Shown: piece by piece, positions 35,671 through 44,002 of the stretch
Position numbering within the stretch: position 1 is the first letter of the stretch
How the letters are laid out: each line of letters begins with the position of its first letter
Origin: SZUA-217 sp964194555
GTDB taxonomy: Bacteria > Actinomycetota > Acidimicrobiia > Spongiisociales > ZC4RG35
Reading direction: 5' to 3'
Assembly: GCA_964194555.1 (NCBI GenBank)
Contig: CAXMMT010000031.1
Coordinates: 1 to 64,000 of the forward strand
DNA: 64,000 nucleotides
Made by a program: the position numbers and the translations under genes
The notes under the pieces: model-generated
The model's input: the letters and a program-made list of their open reading frames with translations, nothing else
Databases searched by the model: none
What the model was told of the DNA's origin: nothing

Positions 35671-37265
35671 TAGGAATCTCCTTCCCGCTTCATCACGAGT
35701 TCGACGGTATGCGTTCCGTTCTCGCTGCTTCTCCTGACCTCATCGACCATCTGACCGATGAGAAACAATCCCCATCCCCTGGGACTCTGGTCCCCCGCCA
35801 GCTTCGCCTCGAGATCGGGGCGCTCAGCATCGGGGATCTCTTTGTCACCACCCTGGTCGGTGACCCTGACTGTCACTGTTGTCCCGGTAGCAGCCACTAC
35901 GACTCCCACCTCGAGCTCGGCGTCGTACTCGTTGCCATGTTCGATGGCGTTCATGACCGTCTCGCCAACTGCGGTCTTGAGGCGCTCGAACTTCGCCGGA
36001 TCCAGACCCAGCGGACCCACAACATCTGCAACTTTGGTGATGGCCGTCCTCTCGTTGCCTTCCTCGCTAGCCAACGTGAAACTCGTCAAGACTTGTCCCG
36101 AGGTGGTATTGCCAAATGCCGCCGCAGCCCGCTCGGCCGATGCGGTCCTCTTCACCACTACAAGGGTGATGTCGTCTTCCTGCTCGGCGTCAGGCCCCGT
36201 CCACTTCTCCAGATCCGTGACAAGAGCGTTGACCATGTCGTCGCCCTTCGGCTTCTTGGCCACCTGACCCATCAAGCGTCCGAAGCCATACATTTCTCCT
36301 TCGATGTTGTGCGCCTCGGTGATGCCGTCGCTGGTGAGAACCATCACTTCGCCGTCCTGGAGCGCGTAGGTGCGCTCCTCGTATTCCATGTCCCTCATCA
36401 GCCCCAAAGGCATCCCGGTGGCCCTCAGCTCGATTACGCCGTTTGCATTCCGGACATATGGAAGGTTGTGCCCGGCGTTGGCAAACACCAGATCGCCGCT
36501 CTTGGTGTCGATGATGGCGTAGAGGCACGTGACAAACATGGCCGGCGGAATCTCAGGAACGAGGTTGTTGTTGACATCATCGAGCACAGCCGACGGTGAG
36601 TCGTAACGCAGGGCCGCCCCCCGAAGCATTGATCGACAGCTGGCCATCACCAGGGCCGCCGGGACACCCTTATCGGTCACGTCGCCGATGACGACGCCGA
36701 GTTTCCCCTCGCCCAGATCTATGAAGTCGTAGAAGTCGCCGCCGACGGCACGGGCGGGTCGATAGAAGGCATCGACATGCCATCCCGCAATGGTGGGAAG
36801 CTCTTTGGGTAACAGGGTCTGTTGGATCAGAGCAGCGACCTGGAGCTCCTGGTTGATGCGCTCCATCTCCTTCGCTTCCGCTTGCTGCTCCTGAACCAAC
36901 TGGGCGACCTTCATTGCCGGAGCGACCTGGGAGGCCAGACTGCCCAGAAGACGGCGATCGTCGGTCGAATAGGGCTGATCGGAGAGACGGTTGCCGAGGT
37001 AGAGGGCACCGAGCAGTTCGCCTTGACCTATCAGCGGAACAATGAGCTCGACTCCCGAGTCCTTGAGCTGGTCGATCGCATCCGAGCTGAGGTCGATGTC
37101 CTCTAACTCCACCGGACCGCCACTGGAAAGCAGAAGCGTTTCGAGCGGGTCACCCGGGGAAATGTCGATCGGGTCGATCAGCTGGGTTTTGGACGTCGCA
37201 ACCGGGTCCGGAGCAGTCTCTGCAGCTCCTTCTCTCGTCTTTCGGCGCTTTCTGAGCGACTCCAT
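35670..37265 (-). CDS. fused GAF-PP2C phosphatase-HATPase partner-switching regulator (RsbU-RsbW type)
   Basis: A 531-residue protein. The N-terminal GAF region (~45-115, VELIVPLIGQGELLGALYLG) is followed by a short helix, a SpoIIE/RsbU-type PP2C domain (~150-370; GGDFYDFI, GDVTDKGVPAAL, TDGITEAHN, EDDITLVVV) and a GHKL ATPase/anti-sigma kinase domain (~395-525; N-box ETVMNAIEHGN, then VTDQGGD and PRGWGLFLIGQM). Phosphatase and kinase of one switch are joined in one chain, and the two STAS substrates follow in the operon. No sigma factor gene is adjacent. Confidence 0.92.
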   Translation of the reverse strand: MESLRKRRKTREGAAETAPDPVATSKTQLIDPIDISPGDPLETLLLSSGGPVELEDIDLSSDAIDQLKDSGVELIVPLIGQGELLGALYLGNRLSDQPYSTDDRRLLGSLASQVAPAMKVAQLVQEQQAEAKEMERINQELQVAALIQQTLLPKELPTIAGWHVDAFYRPARAVGGDFYDFIDLGEGKLGVVIGDVTDKGVPAALVMASCRSMLRGAALRYDSPSAVLDDVNNNLVPEIPPAMFVTCLYAIIDTKSGDLVFANAGHNLPYVRNANGVIELRATGMPLGLMRDMEYEERTYALQDGEVMVLTSDGITEAHNIEGEMYGFGRLMGQVAKKPKGDDMVNALVTDLEKWTGPDAEQEDDITLVVVKRTASAERAAAAFGNTTSGQVLTSFTLASEEGNERTAITKVADVVGPLGLDPAKFERLKTAVGETVMNAIEHGNEYDAELEVGVVVAATGTTVTVRVTDQGGDKEIPDAERPDLEAKLAGDQSPRGWGLFLIGQMVDEVRRSSENGTHTVELVMKREGDS

Positions 37266-37272
37266 GATCCCT

Positions 37273-37304
37273 TTCTACCTCGCCAGCGTTCCGAAAACGT
37301 TACG
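37273..37304 (-). promoter_or_regulatory. SARP-type direct-repeat promoter of the partner-switching operon
   Basis: In gene orientation: CGTAACG (37298-37304), TTTT, CGGAACG (37287-37293), eight bases, GTAGAA (37273-37278). The ATG follows 7 bases after the hexamer, so the transcript may be leaderless or nearly so. The layout is the same, base for base in both heptamers and the hexamer, as at 32829-32860. Confidence 0.65.
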
Positions 37305-37449
37305 AGTCTCAGGAGCAGAGTGCACTTGGACCACCCTGCAGTTGTGTGGGTACTGGCCTCCGGCGGAAGCCAATAGCGCCCGCACCAAGAAAGGGACCGT
37401 CACGAATCGACTCGTCACTGTTCCACCATCCCTCCGTGAACTGACAGTG

Positions 37450-37956
37450 CTATCCCACCGCCGTTGGTGTTTCCACAAGGTTGGTGTTGGTGGAAACGAG
37501 TCGGGCTCCCAGAAGCTCAGACATGGCCGCGCACCCTTCACGCATGACGTTGTGATGGGCCCGGACCAGAATCGGCTTGGCGAATCCAGCGACGAAGTTC
37601 ATCCACGGCTTCGTCGTCGACACATACCAATTGAACCTGACATGGGTCTGATTATCGCGAGTCTCCAGTAGGTAGGTGCCCGTCCCGATCAGGTCGCCTC
37701 GAATAACACTCTTGATCCTGACAGGCCGATCCACCTCGACCACCTTTGCCTCGAAATCCATCGCGTAACCAAGCGGGCTCCTGATCGAGTAGGAGGCGCG
37801 AGTACCCAACCCGTCGGCGCCCCCCTCGTCGAGCAGCCTGGAGTTCTTGACCGACGGCCACCAGGCCGAGAATTTCTCCGGATGTTCTAGGACCTCATAG
37901 ACCTTTTCGATCGGTGCGGTAAGCACCCACTCCGTTTCGAACATGTAATGGACCAC
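37450..37956 (-). CDS. SRPBCC-superfamily (polyketide cyclase/START-like) protein
   Basis: A 168-residue helix-grip protein. The opening strand VVHYMFETEWVLTAPIEKVYEVL, then EKFSAWWPSV, is characteristic of SRPBCC proteins. It binds a hydrophobic ligand; no catalytic residue can be assigned. The GTG at 37956 has a strong AAGGAGGG site directly upstream; the longer ORF before it has no homologous look. The promoter carries the CGTAACG element and is divergent from the first coiled-coil gene. Confidence 0.8.
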   Translation of the reverse strand: MVHYMFETEWVLTAPIEKVYEVLEHPEKFSAWWPSVKNSRLLDEGGADGLGTRASYSIRSPLGYAMDFEAKVVEVDRPVRIKSVIRGDLIGTGTYLLETRDNQTHVRFNWYVSTTKPWMNFVAGFAKPILVRAHHNVMREGCAAMSELLGARLVSTNTNLVETPTAVG

Positions 37957-37978
37957 TTGTCCCTCCTTCCACTCTTCG

Positions 37979-38010
37979 TTATCGCACGTGCCCGCTACAG
38001 GATCGTTACG
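37979..38010 (-). promoter_or_regulatory. SARP-type direct-repeat promoter of the SRPBCC gene
   Basis: In gene orientation: CGTAACG (38004-38010), ATCC, TGTAGCG (37993-37999), eight bases, CGATAA (37979-37984), then the GTG 22 bases on. Spacing is identical to the other sites; the second heptamer has two changes from GGTAACG. Confidence 0.55.
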
Positions 38011-38051
38011 AGAGGGTTGAAACATGGTTCCAAGTCCGCCAAGTTGGGGGC

Positions 38052-38366
38052 GTGACTTCATTAGAGCCGGCTCGCCACGCTTTGTATGCTGTACTCGAGG
38101 ACGTCCTCGGAACCGAGCACGCCGAAACACTGATGACACATCTACCCCAACACGAGTCCGACCAAGTGGCCACCAAGGCCGATCTGGGAAGGGTCGAGAC
38201 GCGGATAGATGACAGGTTCGATCGCATGGAGGATCGTTTCGATGAACGTTTCAACCGGATGGAAGTTCGGATTGACAAGATGAACCGCAACTTCATCACT
38301 GTCTCCTTCGGCACCCTCACCGTGATGACCGCAATCTTCGCCTTCCTCACGAAGATGTGGGTGTAG
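38052..38366 (+). CDS. small coiled-coil protein with C-terminal membrane anchor (copy A)
   Basis: A 104-residue protein. In order: EPARHALYAVLEDVLG, TLMTHLPQHESDQVATKADL, a 7-residue-repeat coiled coil (RFDRMED/RFDERFN/RMEVRID), and a membrane helix (SFGTLTVMTAIFAFL). This layout is found in a family of short actinobacterial proteins of unknown role. The next gene is a clear paralogue. GTG start; divergent from the SRPBCC gene. Confidence 0.8.
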   Translation: MTSLEPARHALYAVLEDVLGTEHAETLMTHLPQHESDQVATKADLGRVETRIDDRFDRMEDRFDERFNRMEVRIDKMNRNFITVSFGTLTVMTAIFAFLTKMWV

Positions 38367-38421
38367 AGCCTCCTTCCCATAGGTCTTGAAACCGTCTGAC
38401 CAGGGCGGCATAGTCGAACCA

Positions 38422-38775
38422 ATGTCATCAGTAGAACCAGCCCGTCACGCCCTGTACTCTGTTCTCGAGAATGTTCTCGGCGAGCAACACGCGGACACCC
38501 TGATGACACATCTTCCCCAACACGAGTCCGAGGAGGTCACCACCAAATCGGACCTGAAGGTCCTGGAGGACAGTGTTGATGGGCGATTCAATATCGTGGA
38601 CGAGCGATTCAATCGGGTCGACGAGCGATTTGATCGCATGGAAGACAGGTTTGACGCACTCAACCTTCGATTCGATGCCCTCCATCAGACACTGCACACG
38701 CAGTTCAGGAACTACACCGTGACAATGGTGGGTGCCATGACCGCGCTGACAGCCATCTACACCTTCCTCAACTAG
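38422..38775 (+). CDS. small coiled-coil protein with C-terminal membrane anchor (copy B)
   Basis: A 117-residue protein, paralogue of the preceding gene: the same EPARHALYSVLENVLG opening and TLMTHLPQHESEEVTTKSDL, a longer heptad stretch (RFNIVDE/RFNRVDE/RFDRMED/RFDALNL) and a C-terminal membrane helix (TMVGAMTALTAIYTFL). The extra heptads account for most of the length difference. Likely homo- or hetero-oligomers at the membrane. Starts at the ATG at 38422; an upstream in-frame ATG is not supported by the paralogue. Confidence 0.8.
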   Translation: MSSVEPARHALYSVLENVLGEQHADTLMTHLPQHESEEVTTKSDLKVLEDSVDGRFNIVDERFNRVDERFDRMEDRFDALNLRFDALHQTLHTQFRNYTVTMVGAMTALTAIYTFLN

Positions 38776-38872
38776 ACGCCGGGTCCTCTCGCACCCAGAC
38801 GCCGACAGACGACGGCTGCATAGTCTCCTCGACGCATCGACAAACGTTCCGGGAATCGTCGCCTTCATCAGC

Positions 38873-38904
38873 CGTAACGGTACGGTTATCTTCCCGCACG
38901 AGAA
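38873..38904 (+). promoter_or_regulatory. SARP-type direct-repeat promoter of the SARP-like regulator
   Basis: CGTAACG (38873-38879), GTAC, GGTTATC (38884-38890), eight bases, CGAGAA (38899-38904). The first heptamer is perfect and the second degenerate. The proposed CTG start follows 13 bases later. It would allow autoregulation. An inverted CGTTCCG lies further upstream at 38845-38851. Confidence 0.5.
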
Positions 38905-38917
38905 GAGAGGAACCGAA

Positions 38918-41650
38918 CTGCTCGACATACGGCTAATTGGCCCACCCGAAGTGACTCTCGAAGGCTTGCACGTCGAGGTTGACACCCGAAAGGCCATCGC
39001 TCTGCTCGCGTACCTCGCCGTCGAACACACCGCCTCGAGGGACACGCTCTCGACACTTTTCTGGGTCGACTCGCCCACAGATCGAGCCCGAGCCACGCTA
39101 CGCCGTACTCTTTCCTCTCTCCGATCAGGGGTCGGGAGCGACGCCATAGCGGCCGACCGTCATAGCGTCTCACTTGAAGACGGCGCGGGCATCGACCTTG
39201 CCCATTTCGAACAGGCTCTCGGAGAGATGGCCAACCACGACCACGGGCCAGAAGAAGTCTGCCCCATGTGTATTCCTCACCTCCGCAAGGCCACCGCCCT
39301 TTACAGGGGGGACTTCCTCGAGGGCTTCTCGGTTCGTGACGCTCCGGGGTTTGAGGATTGGGCGCGAAACATCACCGAATCTCTCAGAATGAAGGCTGGC
39401 GAGACCTTCCATCGTCTTGGCATGGCGCTTGCTGCCGACGGTGACTATCCATCGGCAATCGCCGCTGTTTCACGATGGGTCGAACTCGATGAACTGCACG
39501 AACCCGCCCATCGCCTTCTCATGCTGTTGAACGCCTGGGCGGGTGACCGACCCGGCGCTGTGGAGGCCTATCGGAACTTCGTCGCAATCCTCGACCGGGA
39601 GCTTGGCGTTCCACCTCTCGATGAGACCACCGAGCTCCACGAGGCAATCCTCGACGAGGATCTGCCACCAGCGCCTGGCCTGCGGCGCCGAATCAGAGCC
39701 GCTTCACGGATCACGCCGAAGGGCGATGACTTGCTAGATCGCCTGGACGAAATGCAATCGCTTCGCGATGCTCTGGGATCGATCGGCTCTCGGGGGGATG
39801 TCGTGTCTGTCTCCGGGACTGCATGGATGGGAAAAACCCGACTCCTCGAGGAACTCGCCTCCGAAGCAAGAGGTAGCGGAACCGGAGCACTGATCGGCAG
39901 GTCGTTTCGAATGGAGCAAGGTCTTCCCTACGGGGTGGCCACCCAGATCCTTCGTAGCGGAGAGACACTCATCAAGGCGAGCGAAGGCGAAATCCCGCCG
40001 TGGGCTCTGATCGAGGCGTCCCGGCTCGACCCGTCTTTGGCTTCGAGCAACTCACCGGCCGACTTTGACCGATTTGGCGAGCTCCGACTGTTCGAAGCTG
40101 TATACGAGATCCTCTCAGTCGTCTCCCACTCCCGGCCTCTTCTCCTCATCGCCGATGACATTCAGTGGATCGACTCCGCCTCGGCTTCCTTGTTGTCGTA
40201 TTTGGGACACCGCATCGGCGATCTCCGGGTCCTCATGCTGCTGGCACACAGGGCGGGAGACCCCCTTCCCGACGCAATCGGCGATGTCATCGGTTCGGCC
40301 CTGGAGGTGAAACTGGCTCCTTTGACCCCAGATGACTTGAAGATGGTTGTCGAAGACTCCGATCGGGCAATCGAGATCATCGCTCAGACCGGAGGTGTCC
40401 CCCTTCTCGCCCGTGAGGCGATCGCAGTAGATGGCAAGGGCAGCGACGACCTCTCCGGTGTCGAGCGCTACATGGAGTCAAAGTTGCGCGATGCCAGCGA
40501 GTTGAGCAAGCAGGTCCTGGCAACTGCGGCCGTCCTTACCGGCGTATGCGATGCGTCTCTACTGAAAAGGACATCGGGAAGATCGGAAGAGGAGGTGGTC
40601 GAGGCCGTCGAGGAGCTGATAGGTATCGGACTGCTCCGCGAAGTTCCTGAGGGCGATGGACTCAGTTTCACACTCGATTCGCTGGAGAAATTGTCGTACG
40701 ACTCTTTGTCGCTGATACGACGGCGTCTGCTGCATCGTCGGGCTGGCGAAGCTCTTGCAGACAGACCTCGTTCCGCCACCGACCCTCTTCTTGCTGCAGG
40801 TGTGGCCGCCCAGTTCCGCGGAGCCGGTGATCCCCGGGCAGCCGACTGGTATCGCGTCGCAGGTGACCTGGCGCGCGGTGTCTATGCCAACGCCGAGGCT
40901 CACAGCTTCTACGAAGCAGCGATCGCCCTCGGATCGGTTGCCGTTGGCGAGCTGCGTTTGGGTCTCGCCGATCTGGCGATGACAAGGGGGGACTACACAA
41001 CTGCGATCCAGGAGCTGACTGCTGCGGCCGCACAGTCCGACGGCGAATTACTGGGGATTATCGAGCACAGGCTCGGTGACGCCAATCGACTGCTCGGCCG
41101 CTTCGACATGGCAGCCGAGCATTTTCAACGATCCGTCGAAACACATCCCGAACTCGCGGGGCTCTACGCCGATTGGGCTCTTCTCGAACAGCGTATGGGC
41201 AACACGGAGAACGCTTTCGCCATGGCCGAGAAGGCTAGAGCCGCCGCAGACGAATCTGCCAACGACCTGGTCCGGTCGCGCGTTCTGAATGTCTCCGGCA
41301 TCGTGGCCGACGATCCGGCGGTCGCTATGCAGTACCTGGATGAGGCGCTGCAGCTCGCCGGTGACGATGAGTTGGCCAGGATGGCCGTTCTGAACAACCG
41401 CGCCCACCTACTGCTCCAGATCGGCAATGGCGACGGGGCCATTCGTCTGATCGAGGAGGCGATCGGGATCGCGGCGAGCACAGGTCACCGGCATCGCGAG
41501 GCGGCACTTCACAATCATCTAGCTGACCTTCATCACATCGCCGATCGTGAGAGTGAGGCCGAAGCGGCGATGACAGAGGCGGTTGCCCTGTTTGCCGACA
41601 TCGACGCAGGAGCGTGGGAGCCCGAACTGTGGCTGTTGTCCAGATGGTGA
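38918..41650 (+). CDS. SARP/BTAD-type transcriptional regulator with ATPase and TPR-like regions
   Basis: About 910 residues. The N-terminus has the winged-helix start of SARPs (LLDIRLIGPPEVTLEG, then DTRKAIALLAYLAV), followed by a BTAD domain (FLEGFSVRDAPGFEDW; RLLMLLNAWAGDRPGAVEAY). An AAA/STAND ATPase has Walker A SGTAWMGKTRLLEE (~300) and Walker B LLLIADDIQWID. The last third is TPR-like helices. The first strand can only be kept by starting at CTG 38918, seven bases after an AGAGAGG; a GTG at 38951 would cut it. No DNA-binding domain other than the N-terminal one is seen. It probably controls the nearby CGTAACG promoters. Confidence 0.88.
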   Translation: MLDIRLIGPPEVTLEGLHVEVDTRKAIALLAYLAVEHTASRDTLSTLFWVDSPTDRARATLRRTLSSLRSGVGSDAIAADRHSVSLEDGAGIDLAHFEQALGEMANHDHGPEEVCPMCIPHLRKATALYRGDFLEGFSVRDAPGFEDWARNITESLRMKAGETFHRLGMALAADGDYPSAIAAVSRWVELDELHEPAHRLLMLLNAWAGDRPGAVEAYRNFVAILDRELGVPPLDETTELHEAILDEDLPPAPGLRRRIRAASRITPKGDDLLDRLDEMQSLRDALGSIGSRGDVVSVSGTAWMGKTRLLEELASEARGSGTGALIGRSFRMEQGLPYGVATQILRSGETLIKASEGEIPPWALIEASRLDPSLASSNSPADFDRFGELRLFEAVYEILSVVSHSRPLLLIADDIQWIDSASASLLSYLGHRIGDLRVLMLLAHRAGDPLPDAIGDVIGSALEVKLAPLTPDDLKMVVEDSDRAIEIIAQTGGVPLLAREAIAVDGKGSDDLSGVERYMESKLRDASELSKQVLATAAVLTGVCDASLLKRTSGRSEEEVVEAVEELIGIGLLREVPEGDGLSFTLDSLEKLSYDSLSLIRRRLLHRRAGEALADRPRSATDPLLAAGVAAQFRGAGDPRAADWYRVAGDLARGVYANAEAHSFYEAAIALGSVAVGELRLGLADLAMTRGDYTTAIQELTAAAAQSDGELLGIIEHRLGDANRLLGRFDMAAEHFQRSVETHPELAGLYADWALLEQRMGNTENAFAMAEKARAAADESANDLVRSRVLNVSGIVADDPAVAMQYLDEALQLAGDDELARMAVLNNRAHLLLQIGNGDGAIRLIEEAIGIAASTGHRHREAALHNHLADLHHIADRESEAEAAMTEAVALFADIDAGAWEPELWLLSRW

Positions 41651-41653
41651 TCT

Positions 41654-41687
41654 CGTAACGGTCCGGTAACGCGGCGCCTGGCAATAT
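41654..41687 (+). promoter_or_regulatory. SARP-type direct-repeat promoter of the sensor-like membrane gene pair
   Basis: CGTAACG (41654-41660), GTCC, GGTAACG (41665-41671), ten bases, CAATAT (41682-41687), then ATG at 41698. Both heptamers are nearly perfect and 11 bp apart; here the -10-like hexamer is two bases further than in the other sites. Confidence 0.6.
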
Positions 41688-41697
41688 CGAGGTCTCA

Positions 41698-41796
41698 ATG
41701 GCTCAAACAAAACGCGTTTCGTGGTTGCTACTTGTCGCGTGACTCGTCTTCGCCGTCTCGGTCGTCGCTTCAGTAGTCCTATGGCCAACCATCCAC
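41698..41796 (+). other. broken N-terminus of the first sensor-like gene (in-frame TGA at 41740)
   Basis: An ATG at 41698 preceded by a GAGG site is in frame with the downstream gene and starts a plausible signal-anchor (MAQTKRVSWLLLVA). A TGA at 41740-41742 interrupts it, after which the frame stays open through a hydrophobic stretch (LVFAVSVVASVVLW) into the annotated gene. It is either a nonsense mutation, a sequence error, or a short leader peptide. Confidence 0.6.
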
Positions 41797-42792
41797 GTGT
41801 TCCTGGGACTCGTTGCCAACACGCTCATATTGGTCAGCGGGTCGATAATCGTCTTGAAGGCCGACCAACAAACCATCGGCTGGATTCTTGTCTTCCTCGG
41901 TCTCATTTTCATGATCACTGGGGGAGTCTTGCTGGGTATTCAGAACGCCTATCAAACCCAATGGACGCGCGTGGTGACCGAGGCAGGAATTGGCGGACTG
42001 TGGCTGTTCATCTACCTGATATTGATCTTCCCCAGCGGTGAACTACCCACCCGCTTCTCGAGAGTGCTGCTTTGGATCGCCGGCATCGGGGCGATCGCTC
42101 TTTCAATTGTCGGCGTTCGAACCGCTCTCTTCTACGGCGAGGGCGGTTACGCCGAGAGTTTTTTGGGCGTGGTCTTTTTCGCAGTTCTGATGCTTGCCGC
42201 CATTGTGATTCACCTCGTCCATCTTCGTTATCGGAGCTCTATTGAGAAGCGTCAGCTCAAGTGGTTCATCTTTGCCCTGAATGTCACCATGTCGCTCTAC
42301 TTGGTCGCGAGCGCCTTTGGCGTACCCGAGACCACATTCCTAGTGATCGACGCCTTTGCCACTTCGTTTTGGCCAATCGCGATCCTCATCGCCATCACCC
42401 GCCATCGCCTATACGACATCGACCGCATTGTTTCGAGAACCGCCTCATACGCCATCGTGGTTGGTCTGCTCGCAGCGGTCTTCTTTGGCGTCGTGACCGC
42501 GGTGACAGCCCTACTCCCGACACAGAACGCGCTTGCGGTGGTTGGATCGACTCTTGTTGTGGCGGCCCTCTTCAACCCGGTGCGTCTCCGAGTCCAGCAG
42601 TGGGTGGATCGACGGTTCAACCGGAGCCATTACGAGGCGCAAGGTGTCATCGACTCTTTTGCAGCCACCCTTCAGGACGAGCCAGCTATCGAAAACCTCG
42701 TCGAACGTCTCCAAGCGGTCGTGATCGAGACAATGGGCCCATCGTTGACCGGCACATGGGATAACACTGGCGTCGGCAATGACACCTCCTGA
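41797..42792 (+). CDS. sensor-like polytopic membrane protein lacking a kinase domain (copy 1, N-terminus disrupted)
   Basis: 331 residues from GTG 41797, about eight membrane segments. After the last ones comes a conserved linker (YDIDRIVSRTASYAIVVG, VRLRVQQWVDRRFNR, then a short helix), as found between the membrane part and the kinase domain of many actinobacterial sensor kinases. The chain stops about 60 residues later with no histidine box or ATPase. The true start is probably ATG 41698, but a TGA at 41740 intervenes. It overlaps its paralogue by 14 bases and follows the SARP gene. Confidence 0.7.
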   Translation: MFLGLVANTLILVSGSIIVLKADQQTIGWILVFLGLIFMITGGVLLGIQNAYQTQWTRVVTEAGIGGLWLFIYLILIFPSGELPTRFSRVLLWIAGIGAIALSIVGVRTALFYGEGGYAESFLGVVFFAVLMLAAIVIHLVHLRYRSSIEKRQLKWFIFALNVTMSLYLVASAFGVPETTFLVIDAFATSFWPIAILIAITRHRLYDIDRIVSRTASYAIVVGLLAAVFFGVVTAVTALLPTQNALAVVGSTLVVAALFNPVRLRVQQWVDRRFNRSHYEAQGVIDSFAATLQDEPAIENLVERLQAVVIETMGPSLTGTWDNTGVGNDTS

Positions 42793-43936
42793 GACCACCG
42801 GCAACCGCAAGCTCTGGTGGGTACTGCCCATATGGTTCGTCGCGGTGGCCCCCTCGTGGGTGTTCATCGGGGTCGGCTTCGACTTCTCCCTGATCTGGAT
42901 CGCAGTTCAATTCGCTCTACTCGCATCCGGAATCCTGATCCTCGCCAACGTGCGAAGACACAAAGTTGGACTACTCCTCTTCGTTGCAGGCGCCACCCTC
43001 TCCCTCGCACCCCCACTGTTTGCGACCGTGGAAGTCCTCGAGGACGTACTGCCCGAGATTGTCGGCGCAATCGCATTGGCAGTTGGGAGCGTTCTCATCA
43101 CAATCTGGCTCCCATTGAACATTGCCGCAATAGCGCTCTTTCCCACCGGGGACTGGCCGACGCGAAAATGGCGCTATCCAGGCTTTCTGGTCGGTGTGTC
43201 GTTGGGTCTGGCTGTCCTCGCCCCGATGTTGAACGGTGGTTTTGGCGGCGACAACTCAGACGGTGATGCCACCCCATGGGCAACTGCGATTGCTCCGGTT
43301 GGCGACATCGTCTCCAACCTCTTCTTCTTGTCGCTGCTGTTTTCCGCCGTAGTGGCTCTCACCTCGGTGATCTATCGATTCATCAGATCCGATGGAATCG
43401 AGCGTCAGCAGATGAAGTGGTTCGCGCTCTCGGTTTCGATCCTGACCGTGGGATTCTTCCTCGATCAGACGGTTCTCGGGTTAACGGCCGCTGAAGGCTG
43501 GCGGGCGGTTGGGGTCGGGTTCCTCGTCATCCAGACACTGGTGGTGATGGCCGTCGCCATCATCAAGTATCGCATCTATGAGATCGACCGAATCATCTCG
43601 AGGACCGTCTCCTACGTTCTGGTGGCCGGGATGCTCGTCTCTCTCTTCTTCGTTGTTGTCACCGGGATCACATCGTTTCTCCCGTCTCAAAACTCACTGG
43701 CTGTTGCGGCTTCGACTCTCGCCGTCGCCGCCCTATTCAATCCACTTCGGATTCGCGTTCAACGCGGCGTCGATCGTCGATTCAATCGGGACCGATATCG
43801 GCGCCAGCAGGTCATCGATGATTTCGCTTCGGGGCTACAGGATCAGACGGATCTCGAGGATCTTGCCGACGACCTGAGCACCGTCGTCGAGTCAGTGCTC
43901 CAACCGTCGTCGGTTGGCGTCTGGATCAGGGACTGA
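42779..43936 (+). CDS. sensor-like polytopic membrane protein lacking a kinase domain (copy 2)
   Basis: 385 residues, intact paralogue of the upstream gene: about eight membrane segments, then IYEIDRIISRTVSYVLVAGM, IRVQRGVDRRFNRDRY and a short C-terminal helix ending SVGVWIRD. Like copy 1 it ends where sensor kinases would begin their GAF or dimerisation domain. It has a soluble linker between membrane segments in the middle (QQMKWFALS), also in copy 1 (RQLKWFIFA). Possibly a signal-receiving partner of the SARP-like regulator (inference from the gene order). Confidence 0.75.
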   Translation: MTPPETTGNRKLWWVLPIWFVAVAPSWVFIGVGFDFSLIWIAVQFALLASGILILANVRRHKVGLLLFVAGATLSLAPPLFATVEVLEDVLPEIVGAIALAVGSVLITIWLPLNIAAIALFPTGDWPTRKWRYPGFLVGVSLGLAVLAPMLNGGFGGDNSDGDATPWATAIAPVGDIVSNLFFLSLLFSAVVALTSVIYRFIRSDGIERQQMKWFALSVSILTVGFFLDQTVLGLTAAEGWRAVGVGFLVIQTLVVMAVAIIKYRIYEIDRIISRTVSYVLVAGMLVSLFFVVVTGITSFLPSQNSLAVAASTLAVAALFNPLRIRVQRGVDRRFNRDRYRRQQVIDDFASGLQDQTDLEDLADDLSTVVESVLQPSSVGVWIRD

Positions 43937-44002
43937 CCCGCTCTGTCGGGAGACGGTCACGCGCTAAAGCATTCGCGCAAATCTGCCGAAGCTATTCGGG
44001 TT

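Noticed and set aside
37287..37304. GGAAC inside the second heptamer as an ECF sigma -35 box
   Set aside because: No matching -10 lies 16-17 bases downstream at the related sites, and the repeat spacing of 11 bp fits a SARP better.
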